A stretch of DNA of 64,000 nt from Candidatus Moraniibacteriota bacterium (GCA_030645735.1 JAUSNP010000006.1:186001-250000), one strand, 5' to 3'; counted from the stretch's first letter, positions 48,836-57,058 are shown. The notes: generated from the sequence alone by a model not told the origin. Translations and numbers: made by a program.

Positions 48836-50080
48836 TTATTTCAAGCCTTTATATAGGGGGAATTTTTTGCACAAGGTGATCACTTCTTTGTGAATTTCTC
48901 GCAACTTCTTTTCATCAGTGTGATTTTCAATCACCTGTGTGATCCACAAAGCAATTTTGCGAATTTCTTTTTCTTTCATACCTCGACTAGTGATAGCTGG
49001 CACACCGATGCGCACGCCACTTGGATCCATCGGGCTTCGCGGATCATCGGGAATCATATTTTTGTTCAAGGTGATGCCAACTTTGTCCAAAGCTTTCTCC
49101 GCTTCTTTGCCAGTCACACCCTTTGATCCAAAAACATCCACCAAAACCATATGGTTGTCGGTGCCGCCAAACATCAATTTGAAGCCATGTTTTTTGAGTT
49201 CAATTTCCAAAACCTTGGCGTTGGTAATCACTTGCTTGGCATATTTTTGGAAAGATGGTTTCAAAGCTTCACCAAAAGCCACCGCCTTGGCGGCAATGAT
49301 TTGTTCGTGTGGTCCGCCTTGGAAACCTGGGAAAGTGGCTTTGTCGATTGCGCTGGCAAATTTTTCTTTGCACATAATCATGCCTCCACGTGGTCCACGC
49401 AAAGTTTTGTGGGTGGTGGTGGTCACAATATCAAAATATGGAACTGGATTTGGCAAAGCCTTGCCCGCAATGAGTCCTGCAATATGCGCAATGTCAAACA
49501 TGGTGATGGCTCCAACTTTTTTGGCAATGGCCGCGAATTTCTTATAGTCCAATTGGCGAGTATAAGCTGAGAATCCTGCCAAAATCATTTGTGGTTTTTC
49601 TTTTAAAGCCATCTTCTCCAATTCTTTATAATCTATCTTGCCATTCTTGTCAGTTTTATAGCGCACGAAGTTATAAATCTTGGCTGACAAAGTCACTGGA
49701 TGACCATGGGTCAAATGTCCACCATGTGACAAATCCATACCCAAAACTTTGTCGCCTGGTTTCAACACGGCGCTGTAGGCAATCATATTAGCTGGCGCGC
49801 CAGACAATGGTTGCACATTCACGTGTTCTGCTCCAAAAAGTTCCTTAGCTCGATCAATGGCCAATTGTTCCACAATATCAATATATTCCTGACCACCATA
49901 ATATCTTTTTCCGGGATAACCTTCCGAATATTTGTTGGTCAAAACTGAACCCATTGCTTCCAACACCGCCTCAGAAACATAATTTTCTGACGCAATCAAT
50001 TCCATACCCTCGCGTTGTCTTTTCAATTCTCCTTGGATCGCTTTATACACCTTTGAATCCTGTTTTTTCAATATTGACAT
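48836..50080 (-). CDS. glyA: serine hydroxymethyltransferase
   Basis: PLP enzyme interconverting serine and glycine with transfer of a one-carbon unit to tetrahydrofolate. 414 residues, full length. ELIASENYVSEAVLEAMGSV, NKYSEGYPGKRYYGG, NVQPLSGAPANMIAYSAV, MDLSHGGHLTHG and the PLP-lysine motif TTTTHKTLRGPRGGMI are all intact. I chose ATG 50080 over ATG 50098 because the upper one lies in a palindromic repeat. Single gene with its own terminator. Confidence 0.97.
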   Translation of the reverse strand: MSILKKQDSKVYKAIQGELKRQREGMELIASENYVSEAVLEAMGSVLTNKYSEGYPGKRYYGGQEYIDIVEQLAIDRAKELFGAEHVNVQPLSGAPANMIAYSAVLKPGDKVLGMDLSHGGHLTHGHPVTLSAKIYNFVRYKTDKNGKIDYKELEKMALKEKPQMILAGFSAYTRQLDYKKFAAIAKKVGAITMFDIAHIAGLIAGKALPNPVPYFDIVTTTTHKTLRGPRGGMIMCKEKFASAIDKATFPGFQGGPHEQIIAAKAVAFGEALKPSFQKYAKQVITNAKVLEIELKKHGFKLMFGGTDNHMVLVDVFGSKGVTGKEAEKALDKVGITLNKNMIPDDPRSPMDPSGVRIGVPAITSRGMKEKEIRKIALWITQVIENHTDEKKLREIHKEVITLCKKFPLYKGLK

Positions 50081-50093
50081 AGGATTTTTTATT

Positions 50094-50193
50094 GTCATCC
50101 CGGGCTTGACCCGGGATCTACTCTGCGTTTCACTGAATTAAATTTAGATTCGCAATTACAGTGAGCAGATTCCGGCTCAAGGCCGGAATGACA
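50094..50193. repeat. composite palindromic element, GTCAT-type (A)
   Basis: Outer ends GTCATCC (50094-50100) and GGAATGAC (50186-50193) are inverted. Inside are two hairpins, CCCGGG-cttga-CCCGGG (50099-50115) and TTCCGGC-ctcaa-type GGCCGGAA (50170-50188). This is an intergenic repeat type seen widely in bacteria, here between rmlD and glyA. Confidence 0.75.
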
Positions 50194-50202
50194 GTTTATT
50201 TA

Positions 50203-51138
50203 TTATTTTTTAGTTGATTTTAAATACTCCTTTAGAGCATCTTTATAACTCCGCATCGGATTCAATTTCGTGTTGAGCAAAACTGAATAGTGCGGTCTAG
50301 CTGCTGGTCTGGGAAATTCTGAACCCAGAACTGGAGTGACTTTAGTTTTCACTTTAGTCTGCTTATACAATTCTAGAACAGCTTCGTACCAAGTGCAAGC
50401 ATCGCCATTCATGATGTGATAGATGCCAAATGGCTTTTCCGCCTCGATGATTTCTTTGGTTTTTTGAGCCAAATCTGGCGCATAGGTGAAACAACTCGTT
50501 TCTTCATCCACCACTTTGACTTCTTTGTTTTTCTTACCCACCTCCAACATTATATCAAAAAAACTCCGCTTAGCTCCCTCACTAGTAGCTGGCTTACCGA
50601 AAAGTTTTGAGAGTCGGATAATATAAAAATTCTTGGAATTTTTGGCTACTTCTTTTTCGCCCATCAATTTTGTTTTGCCATACTTGGAAATCGGATTGGG
50701 TTTCGCCTCTTCATCAAAACCGATCTGTGGCACAAAATCTTCATGCAGACTGCAAGTTGAACAGCGATGTGAACATCCATTTGGTTCTGGAATTTCGGGT
50801 TGACCATCAAAAACATAATCCGTCGAATAGTGCACCAATGTGGCTTTGATTTTTTGGGCCACTTTTGCCAAATAGCCTGGCGCACTGCCGTTCAGTTTTT
50901 TCGCCAAAGCTAATTCTTTTTTGTCTTCCTCGCATTTGTCCACTGCGTTATAGGCAGCAGAGTTGATAATCACATCTGGTTTCAACTTGGAAATTTTTGT
51001 ATTCACTTCTTTTTCTGAAGTCACATCAATATCCCCGCGATCCCACGCCACAACCTCATAGTCAGAATCTTTTTTGAAAACTCTGACGAGCTCTTGCCCC
51101 AGCATACCATTGGCGCCAATTATTAGAATTTTTTTCAT
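50203..51138 (-). CDS. rmlD: dTDP-4-dehydrorhamnose reductase with cysteine-rich insert
   Basis: Last step of dTDP-L-rhamnose synthesis, reducing the 4-keto sugar with NAD(P)H. 311 residues: KKILIIGANGMLGQELVRVF, DVIINSAAYNAVDKCEEDK, HYSTDYVFDGQ and the catalytic YGKTKLMGE. IIRLSKLFGKPA and RPHYSVLLNTKL are the usual late motifs. Between VFDG and YGKTK, where most RmlD have a short loop, there is an insert with CSHRCSTC (C-x3-C-x2-C) followed by SLHEDFVPQIGF; it could bind a metal. Lies at the end of the rmlCB-X-D operon. Confidence 0.92.
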   Translation of the reverse strand: MKKILIIGANGMLGQELVRVFKKDSDYEVVAWDRGDIDVTSEKEVNTKISKLKPDVIINSAAYNAVDKCEEDKKELALAKKLNGSAPGYLAKVAQKIKATLVHYSTDYVFDGQPEIPEPNGCSHRCSTCSLHEDFVPQIGFDEEAKPNPISKYGKTKLMGEKEVAKNSKNFYIIRLSKLFGKPATSEGAKRSFFDIMLEVGKKNKEVKVVDEETSCFTYAPDLAQKTKEIIEAEKPFGIYHIMNGDACTWYEAVLELYKQTKVKTKVTPVLGSEFPRPAARPHYSVLLNTKLNPMRSYKDALKEYLKSTKK

Positions 51139-51152
51139 ATTATTTTTTTTAT

Positions 51153-51869
51153 TTAAACATTAATAATTCCTTCAAGATATTTTTTAACTTCCAGTTGCTC
51201 CTTAAACGAGTTTTCTAATTCGATGCTGATAATATCCGGCAGATATTGTAAATATTTTTTTATATAATTCACTTCGGAAAGGTCTTTCAACCAATGATCT
51301 GAGCATATCACATTGCCTGGGAGATGTGGGTCTTCTTTGGGATGATTAACAGCTGAGATATGCGCGCAACCAACAGGAAATTTCTCCAATATCTTCATTA
51401 TTACATCTTTTTTTACATCATAATCCGACCCACACTGGAAAATATAATCCTCCCAGTGGCTAACATCCAAACAGAAGCCGCCATAAAATGCCAGCTCATC
51501 GGCTGTAGGCACAACGATTGAATTTTCAACATAAATCCGTTTGGCATATTTTGAAAAATTATCAACCAATGGATATTGACTTGTTGCGGAGTGTATATTG
51601 AAAACTTTCACATCATATCTTTCAACCAAATAATCAACTTCGGCAAGTGTCATATCGCCTCTGAGATGGACATGCGGCACACTGCGCAAAGGAGTTTCTT
51701 CAAGCCTTTTATACAACTCCTGCCGATCTTCAACAGCTAGGTTAGTGAGGAATAAAGATATCTCCGTTAAATTGTATAATTTTATTTCTTCAATTTTTTC
51801 CCTCCAATTTGAACCCTCTGTCGTTGTCAGACTGAGAAGGATTTTTTTATTTCCCGTACTGTTTTTCAT
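51153..51869 (-). CDS. TIM-barrel-like protein inside the rml operon, function unknown
   Basis: 238 residues from the ATG at 51869, overlapping the rmlB end by 23 bases. Strand-helix alternation and HVHLRGDMTLAEVDYLVERY, VKVFNIHSATSQYPLVDNF, GGFCLDVSHWEDY, CAHISAVNHPKEDPH and ISIELENSFKEQLEVKKYL resemble xylose-isomerase-like or sugar phosphate isomerase/epimerase barrels, with acidic and histidine residues at strand ends that could bind a metal. No named family is certain. Placement between rmlB and rmlD suggests a role with rhamnose or the polysaccharide. Confidence 0.72.
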   Translation of the reverse strand: MKNSTGNKKILLSLTTTEGSNWREKIEEIKLYNLTEISLFLTNLAVEDRQELYKRLEETPLRSVPHVHLRGDMTLAEVDYLVERYDVKVFNIHSATSQYPLVDNFSKYAKRIYVENSIVVPTADELAFYGGFCLDVSHWEDYIFQCGSDYDVKKDVIMKILEKFPVGCAHISAVNHPKEDPHLPGNVICSDHWLKDLSEVNYIKKYLQYLPDIISIELENSFKEQLEVKKYLEGIINV

Positions 51870-52851
51870 AATATTTGGCATATTCACCGCTTTTGATGTC
51901 TTTCCACCAAGCCTCATTGTTTTTGTACCATTCAATTGTTTTTTGTAGCCCTTCTTCAAAACTCACACTTGGTTCCCATCCCAATTCATTCTTGATTTTA
52001 GAAAAATCAATTGCATAGCGCCTATCATGTCCTGGACGATCTTTTACGAATTCGATCATATCCTCACCTTTACCCATCAATTCTAAAATTTTGTAAGTAA
52101 TCTCCTTGTTATTCTTTTCCGCATCACCTCCCACACAATAGGTCTCGCCAATTCTGCCCTTGTGAATAATTGCATCAATCGCAACGCAATGATCTTCCAC
52201 ATAGAGCCAATCACGCACATTCATGCCATCACCATACAATGGAACTTTTTTATCTTCAATCAGATTAGTAATAAACAATGGGAAAAGTTTTTCTGGAAAC
52301 ATATATGGTCCATAATTATTGGAACAATTGGAAATTGTTATTGGCAAATTATAGGTGTGAAAATAGGCTCGCACCAAATGATCTGATGAAGCCTTGGAAG
52401 CTGAATATGGACTGCGTGGATCATAGGGAGTTTTTTCATTGAATTTTGGATCATCCATTTTCAACGCGCCAAAAACTTCATCCGTTGAAACATGATGAAA
52501 TCTTTTGTTGCCGTTGTTTTTTGCGGCTTCCAAAAGCGTGTGTGTGCCGATCACATTGGTGCGAATAAATTCTTCTGAATCCAGAATTGAACGATCTACA
52601 TGTGATTCAGCCGCAAAATGCACGATTATATCACAATCTTTCACGAGATTATTCACCAATTCAAAATCAGCAATGTCCCCTTTTACAAATTTATAATTTG
52701 GATTGTTCTCAAGCTCTTTCAAATTCTCCAAATTTCCAGCATAGGTCAAAAGATCCAAATTGACCACCTGATAATCCGGATATTTTTTGAGAATATAATG
52801 CACAAAGTTTGAACCAATAAAACCTGCGCCACCTGTGACTAATAATTTCAT
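51847..52851 (-). CDS. rmlB: dTDP-glucose 4,6-dehydratase
   Basis: Second enzyme of dTDP-L-rhamnose synthesis: converts dTDP-glucose to the 4-keto-6-deoxy sugar with bound NAD. 334 residues. KLLVTGGAGFIGSNFVHYIL, DIIVHFAAESHVDRSI, FHHVSTDEVFGAL (catalytic Asp-Glu after Thr) and SPYSASKASSDHLVRAY are complete; NCSNNYGPYMFPEKLFPLF and RDWLYVEDHC follow. Upstream spacer holds palindrome copy 10. Confidence 0.97.
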   Translation of the reverse strand: MKLLVTGGAGFIGSNFVHYILKKYPDYQVVNLDLLTYAGNLENLKELENNPNYKFVKGDIADFELVNNLVKDCDIIVHFAAESHVDRSILDSEEFIRTNVIGTHTLLEAAKNNGNKRFHHVSTDEVFGALKMDDPKFNEKTPYDPRSPYSASKASSDHLVRAYFHTYNLPITISNCSNNYGPYMFPEKLFPLFITNLIEDKKVPLYGDGMNVRDWLYVEDHCVAIDAIIHKGRIGETYCVGGDAEKNNKEITYKILELMGKGEDMIEFVKDRPGHDRRYAIDFSKIKNELGWEPSVSFEEGLQKTIEWYKNNEAWWKDIKSGEYAKYYEKQYGK

Positions 52852-52858
52852 AAAAAAT

Positions 52859-52938
52859 AGTCTATAAAGCTGAAAGTCTATAAAGTCTATAAAGCATTTT
52901 GCTTGACGGACTTGATGGACTTTACGACTTTATGGACT
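52859..52938. repeat. dispersed palindromic repeat, AAAGTCC family, copy 10
   Basis: Left arm AGTCTATAAAGCTGAAAGTC then TATAAAGTCTATAAAGC; right arm GCTTGACGGACTTGATGGAC then TTTACGACTTTATGGACTC. Lies between rmlC and rmlB. Confidence 0.8.
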
Positions 52939-52944
52939 CTGCAA

Positions 52945-53490
52945 TTAAAACGGTGAATTAAAATCTCTAAAAAACTGTTGCTTCTGATCTTTTTCTGACA
53001 AAATCGGATTTTCAATCGGCCAATAGATTTTCAAATCGGGATCGTTCCAGGCAATTCCACTATCTTGCGTGGGCGCATAAAAATTGTCGCATTTATATTG
53101 AAATTCAGTATAGTCTTCCAAAGTACAATAACCATGCGCAAACCCGCGTGGGACAAACAGCATCCAAAAGTTTTTAGCCGTCAACTCAAAAGCTTCCCAC
53201 TTGCCATAGGTTTCTGAATCTTTGCGCAGATCAACTATCACATCATAAACCGCGCCTTTAGTCACCCGCACCAACTTAGCTTGCGCCGCGTCTCCCAATT
53301 GAAAATGCAAGCCACGCAACACACCCTTGGTGACTGACATGGCATGATTATCTTGCACGAAATCCGCTTCAATTCCAGCGGCCTTGAAATCCTTTTCGGA
53401 ATAAGTCTCCATGAAAAAGCCTCGTTCATCTTGAAAAACTCTGGGCTTGATTATGTAAGCACCTTTGAGCGTTGTTTCTATGATTTCCAT
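52945..53490 (-). CDS. rmlC: dTDP-4-dehydrorhamnose 3,5-epimerase
   Basis: Third enzyme of dTDP-L-rhamnose synthesis, a cupin. 181 residues. IKPRVFQDERGFFMETYSEK, FVQDNHAMSVTKGVLRGLHF (catalytic His), GAVYDVIVDLRKDSETYGKW and MLFVPRGFAHGYCTLEDYTE are typical; YAPTQDSGIAWNDPDLKIYW is the C-terminal signature. First gene of the rmlC-rmlB-X-rmlD group; rmlA is apart at 44819-45949. Confidence 0.97.
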   Translation of the reverse strand: MEIIETTLKGAYIIKPRVFQDERGFFMETYSEKDFKAAGIEADFVQDNHAMSVTKGVLRGLHFQLGDAAQAKLVRVTKGAVYDVIVDLRKDSETYGKWEAFELTAKNFWMLFVPRGFAHGYCTLEDYTEFQYKCDNFYAPTQDSGIAWNDPDLKIYWPIENPILSEKDQKQQFFRDFNSPF

Positions 53491-53556
53491 ATATATTTTA
53501 GGCTTATTTTGCTTAATTCACTGCTTCCCCATTTTACCTCAAATCAGCTTTTTTGA

Positions 53557-53594
53557 CAAAAAAACCGCCTTGCCTGCGCAAAACGGTTTTTTTA
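53557..53594. terminator. bidirectional terminator downstream of the Wzz-like gene
   Basis: AAAAAAACCG (53558-53567) pairs with CGGTTTTTTT (53584-53593) around a 16-base loop. Ends the minus-strand Wzz-like transcript before rmlC. Confidence 0.75.
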
Positions 53595-53598
53595 TATT

Positions 53599-53668
53599 GT
53601 CATTCCGGCCTCCCGCCTCGCTTCGACGAGCAATCGTCTTTGCGAGTCGAGGCGGGTGAGCCGGAATC
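53599..53668. repeat. composite palindromic element, GTCAT-type (B)
   Basis: ATTCCGG (53602-53608) / CCGGAAT (53661-53667) outside, CCCGCCTCG (53612-53620) / CGAGGCGGG (53648-53656) inside, and CGACGAG..-type pairing near the centre. Begins TTGTCATTCCGG like element A. Confidence 0.75.
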
Positions 53669-53679
53669 CACTCAAAAGC

Positions 53680-54666
53680 TTATTTAAAAATTCCTCCACT
53701 CAAAAGCTTGTTCAATCTTTCCTTGACCTCCTCTGGAGTGGCTTCATGAGTGGTGTCTTTGGCTACCGCGTCAGAAACAATCATTTCGGCTGATTCAGTT
53801 TTTTCAACTGGTTGCGCAGGTGTCGCGCTGAAAGAAAAATCTTCTTCGGCGATTGGCAAATTGGCTGGCGCAGCGGCTTTCTTTTCACCGCCAATCAACT
53901 CATTCATTTTCGGAGCCACCAAAGCAGCTTCTTCTTCAATATTGAAATCTAGAGTTTTTTTATCTCCAAAAGCTTGTCCAAAATCCGGAAAAGAAAACTT
54001 TGGAAACGAGAATGATTTTTTTTCATCTTCCATTTCTCTAGGTTGTTCTACAAATTCTTCAACCATCAAATCTTCCCCATCTGAATTTTTTGCAAACAAA
54101 GTTAGTAAAAATTGAAATAACAATCCCACCAACAACCCCAACACCAAACTGATCATTGCAACTTTTGCAACTGAATCTTTTTTTGTAACTGCGGAAACGA
54201 TTGGGCCATCGATCTTTTTCATGCCCAAATCCTCCATCGTATAATATTTACCCATCACAAAAATCAAGTCCGCTGCTGTTTGTTTGTTTACAATTTCAGC
54301 TTGCAATTGAACATCATTGAAAGTCTTGACTCGCACCACTCCACTTCGACGAATTTGTTCCACTGAAACCATTGCGTTCCAAGCAGACTTTCTTTGGGCA
54401 TCTGCCAATTGTGATGCTGAGTCTTCAATGTCAGAATTTTTTTCCAACAGCTTATCATAGAAAGACAACGACATCGGAATCTGCTTAGCATTGCCAATGA
54501 TCTGGTCAATATTGCGCGCTGTCCAGTCATTCTTTGGCAACAGCAAGATGTCCGTTTCCACTTGAAAAGTCTTGTTTGTTCCCATCGCAACCACAAAAAA
54601 CACCACTGCCACTACCACGGTAGCGAGCCAAAAAGTCACTGCTTTGAATGTTTGTCGCATGTCCAT
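53680..54666 (-). CDS. Wzz/chain-length-determinant-like membrane protein with long cytoplasmic tail
   Basis: 328 residues from ATG 54666 (MDMRQTFKAV); the frame above runs through a REP palindrome and is not coding. Two membrane helices, about 9-28 and 172-196, bracket an external domain of about 140 residues with FQVETDILLLPKNDWTARNI and a helical SDIEDSASQLADAQRKSAWN, the Wzz/polysaccharide co-polymerase layout. After the second helix comes a long acidic, proline- and alanine-rich cytoplasmic tail of about 130 residues (SFPKFSFPDFGQAFGDKKTL, VKERLNKLLSGGIFK) with no kinase motif. It probably tunes polysaccharide length or assembly. Confidence 0.75.
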   Translation of the reverse strand: MDMRQTFKAVTFWLATVVVAVVFFVVAMGTNKTFQVETDILLLPKNDWTARNIDQIIGNAKQIPMSLSFYDKLLEKNSDIEDSASQLADAQRKSAWNAMVSVEQIRRSGVVRVKTFNDVQLQAEIVNKQTAADLIFVMGKYYTMEDLGMKKIDGPIVSAVTKKDSVAKVAMISLVLGLLVGLLFQFLLTLFAKNSDGEDLMVEEFVEQPREMEDEKKSFSFPKFSFPDFGQAFGDKKTLDFNIEEEAALVAPKMNELIGGEKKAAAPANLPIAEEDFSFSATPAQPVEKTESAEMIVSDAVAKDTTHEATPEEVKERLNKLLSGGIFK

Positions 54667-54752
54667 ATTATTTGAAAAATTATGATAATTTACTCGATTA
54701 CATAGCTTAGCACTCCGCCCAAAAAAGTCAATAGGCAAACCCACCAAACATT

Positions 54753-54778
54753 CCTGTAGGGGTTTCACCCCTACAGAA
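54753..54778. repeat. REP-like palindrome upstream of the Wzz-like gene
   Basis: CCTGTAGGGGT-TTC-ACCCC then TACAGAA. About 90 bases upstream of the Wzz-like start and 25 kb from the RAYT gene. Confidence 0.9.
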
Positions 54779-54796
54779 CTAATTTTTCCAAATTTA

Positions 54797-54828
54797 AAGG
54801 GCAGTTGTCGTAATAGACTTCTGCCCTT
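54797..54828. terminator. probable terminator of the GC-rich secreted-protein operon
   Basis: AAGGGCAG (54797-54804) / CTGCCCTT (54821-54828), 16-base loop, followed on the minus strand by TAAATTTGG. A second hairpin GGTTT/AAACC lies at about 54846-54861. Confidence 0.55.
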
Positions 54829-54869
54829 CATTGGCCTGGTGGTTTCCTAAACCAACCTTAGCCAAAATC

Positions 54870-55394
54870 TTAGTGTTTGTGGAATGGCTTCCACCCCATG
54901 ACGGTTGCCAAGCCGATATAGACGAACCCTACCAGCACCAGCAAGGCTAGCCACCCCAGCCAGACAATGCTACTGGATGCGTTATTCTTGGCCTCGGAAG
55001 CATTGGCCTTGGCCTCAGTGACTCCCGTATTGAGAGTCGCATCTTCAGCCCTGAGCTCATCCAAGGCGCTATCGGTGGCCGCGCGATAATCTTCATCACT
55101 CTTGATGTGATTCGCGAGACCATCCTCGACGCCTTTGACTCGTGTGTCGAGCTTCGCAACTCCCTCGTCGGTAGCCGCCTGCTTTTTGGCAAGGGCGGAC
55201 AAATCTTTCTGCAACTTCGAAATTTTGTGACTCTCCTCCCGTTTGAAAGACTTCATTTCATCTGCTGTCGCCCAATAACCCTCGGCGACTCCAGACGATT
55301 TGACTGCCACTTCACCGGCAGTTGTGAAAGCCTGCGCCATAATCGGCACAAACAACGTTGCCAATATTGCCCACACTACCATTATTTGTTTCAT
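54870..55394 (-). CDS. exported coiled-coil protein with C-terminal membrane helix
   Basis: 174 residues from ATG 55394, preceded by AGAGGTG as a good ribosome site. A signal peptide (MKQIMVVWAILATLFVPIMA, cleavage near AQA-FT) leads to a long alanine/lysine/glutamate coiled coil (about 40-135: ESHKISKLQKDLSALAKKQA, DTRVKGVEDGLANHIKSDED, TEAKANASEAKNN), then a single transmembrane helix WLGWLALLVLVGFVYIGLAT near the end. It would stand on the outer face as a rod. No family recognised. G+C-rich codons unlike most of the window. Second gene after 55449-56843. Confidence 0.75.
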   Translation of the reverse strand: MKQIMVVWAILATLFVPIMAQAFTTAGEVAVKSSGVAEGYWATADEMKSFKREESHKISKLQKDLSALAKKQAATDEGVAKLDTRVKGVEDGLANHIKSDEDYRAATDSALDELRAEDATLNTGVTEAKANASEAKNNASSSIVWLGWLALLVLVGFVYIGLATVMGWKPFHKH

Positions 55395-55421
55395 GTGCTT
55401 CACCTCTGAAAAATTTTTGGA

Positions 55422-55443
55422 ACGGGCTTCGCGTGAAGCCCGT
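55422..55443. promoter_or_regulatory. intercistronic hairpin between the two GC-rich secreted-protein genes
   Basis: ACGGGCTTC-gcgt-GAAGCCCGT: perfect nine-base stem, four-base loop. On the minus strand AAAAATTTTT follows a few bases later. It could attenuate or protect mRNA between the two genes. Confidence 0.6.
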
Positions 55444-55448
55444 CCTGG

Positions 55449-56843
55449 TTACGGGTTGAATTCGGTTGGGACTTTCCTTCCGTCCTCGATGCGCTTTCTG
55501 ACCACAAAGTCATTCAACGCATTTTGGCCATGCAGAACATAGGTCACTCCCGCCCAAGTCATATATCCGTCAGCCATAAGCTTGTCGGCCTCTACTTGAT
55601 GCTTGGAGATGTCCCATCCCAACTGATGATTGCTCTCTGCGATCTGATAATCATTTTCTGCCAGACGCAGATATTTCACGTCACGCGTACAAGCATACAG
55701 CTCGATATAATCATGCGCACGCTCCAACCGCTTAGTCATGTTGTAGAAAGACCAGCGATCACAACCATCAATCTCGTCTGAGTGCTTTTTGAGCAACTCA
55801 TTGAACTTGGTAATTGTTTCGTTGGAGCATTTTGAACACGGTGGTTCCGCAATCTTCGCAGGCGGCGGAACAGCGGGTGTGGTTGTCGCAAGTGCCGGCT
55901 CACTCTTGCAAGTGACATTGACATTAATCGTCCTTTCCTCAGAACGAGTGTCAGCCAGCGGCGTGGATGTAACCGGCTTTTCATCGGCCAGCGGTTTTTT
56001 CTCAGCCTTCACAGGCGGAGATGTGACCAGAAACGCTGCATACTCGTCACTGAGACAAACCGCCTCAGCTTCCCAGTATCTCTCATTTCGCACTCGATTA
56101 TTTCCGAGTTGACCGCCAACTGCGGCTGCTGTTCCTGTTTTAGAACCAACCTCCGAGGCCGCTGCTGACAATCCTAATGAGTTACCATAAGTAGCCGTCT
56201 CATGCTGGCGTCCACCACGGATTGCATAATACTGAAATCCGAGATTCACGCAAGCGTCCTCAATAGACGCCTCAACCCGAGCCTGCGGAGCTCTGGTGTC
56301 GCCCGCCAATGTCATGCTAGCAGTACTCCACTTTTCATCCTTTGGCCAAGGCAGGCACTGCACCTCTTTGACCTCACGATCAATCGGTTCGGAAATTTCC
56401 GTGATGTCCAAAGACTTTCGCCCCTTGAACAAGTCATGAAAAAATCCCGTACCCCCTTTGGCGCGCCTAATCTTCTCGACTGAAACTGGCTCGGAGCTCG
56501 GGCAATATTCTGCCCATTCTCCACTCTCGGGAGCTGTTCCTGGAATAATCCCAGTCACAAACCCCGGCGCCGCAAGAAACTGGCGCGGAGTATTGACATG
56601 TTGCCCACCGCCATTAACAGCAATGTCGCCAATGGTCGCATCGGCGTCGCCGCCAGTGCCGATAGCCAAGCTTTCGGCGTCGCCACCGGTTGCGGTGTTG
56701 TTGTTGGTATTGGTACTGGTATTGTCCAGACCAATACCGATGTTGTTTCCGCTTCCCGATACATCGCCGACATCGCCGGCGAATACATTAGCAGAGAACA
56801 ACAACGCCATAGCCATCACTACAAAAATCTGCATCCTTTTCAT
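55449..56843 (-). CDS. secreted protein with NTSTNT-type low-complexity domain, function unknown
   Basis: 464 residues; ATG preceded by AGGAGAG. Signal peptide MKRMQIFVVMAMALLFSANV with cleavage near FA-GD. Residues about 33-80 are a Thr/Asn/Gly/Asp repeat-like region, IGLDNTSTNTNNNTATGGDA then SLAIGTGGDADATIGDIAVN, which closely matches the N-terminal domain of the LPATG protein at 58137-58667. The middle (about 90-280) is a cysteine-containing domain (VKEVQCLPWPKDEKW, VEASIEDACVNLGFQYYAIR, NERYWEAEAVCLSDEYAAFL); then a Pro/Thr-rich linker, a CSKC pair and a C-terminal helical part (RLERAHDYIELYACTRDVKY, YQIAESNHQLGWDISKHQVE). No family recognised. G+C-rich. Confidence 0.75.
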   Translation of the reverse strand: MKRMQIFVVMAMALLFSANVFAGDVGDVSGSGNNIGIGLDNTSTNTNNNTATGGDAESLAIGTGGDADATIGDIAVNGGGQHVNTPRQFLAAPGFVTGIIPGTAPESGEWAEYCPSSEPVSVEKIRRAKGGTGFFHDLFKGRKSLDITEISEPIDREVKEVQCLPWPKDEKWSTASMTLAGDTRAPQARVEASIEDACVNLGFQYYAIRGGRQHETATYGNSLGLSAAASEVGSKTGTAAAVGGQLGNNRVRNERYWEAEAVCLSDEYAAFLVTSPPVKAEKKPLADEKPVTSTPLADTRSEERTINVNVTCKSEPALATTTPAVPPPAKIAEPPCSKCSNETITKFNELLKKHSDEIDGCDRWSFYNMTKRLERAHDYIELYACTRDVKYLRLAENDYQIAESNHQLGWDISKHQVEADKLMADGYMTWAGVTYVLHGQNALNDFVVRKRIEDGRKVPTEFNP

Positions 56844-57058
56844 GGTGTCTCTCCTGAAATCTTATTGGCACGATTGCGCGAACACACCCCTACGGCGGTC
56901 CATCAGCAATCGGCGAATTCTTCACTACAATATATATCATCCGAATTCATAACTGAGTATTCGGTTGTCAAGGGACATAAAAATCTATAATTTCACAGCG
57001 TCCGTCAAAAAACGACCGACACTGAATCGAACATAGATAGAACTTTAAGGAACCTCGT

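Noticed and set aside
54667..54831. 55-residue N-terminal extension of the Wzz-like protein
   Set aside because: It reads through a REP palindrome (SVGVKPLQ) and has no signal or family similarity.
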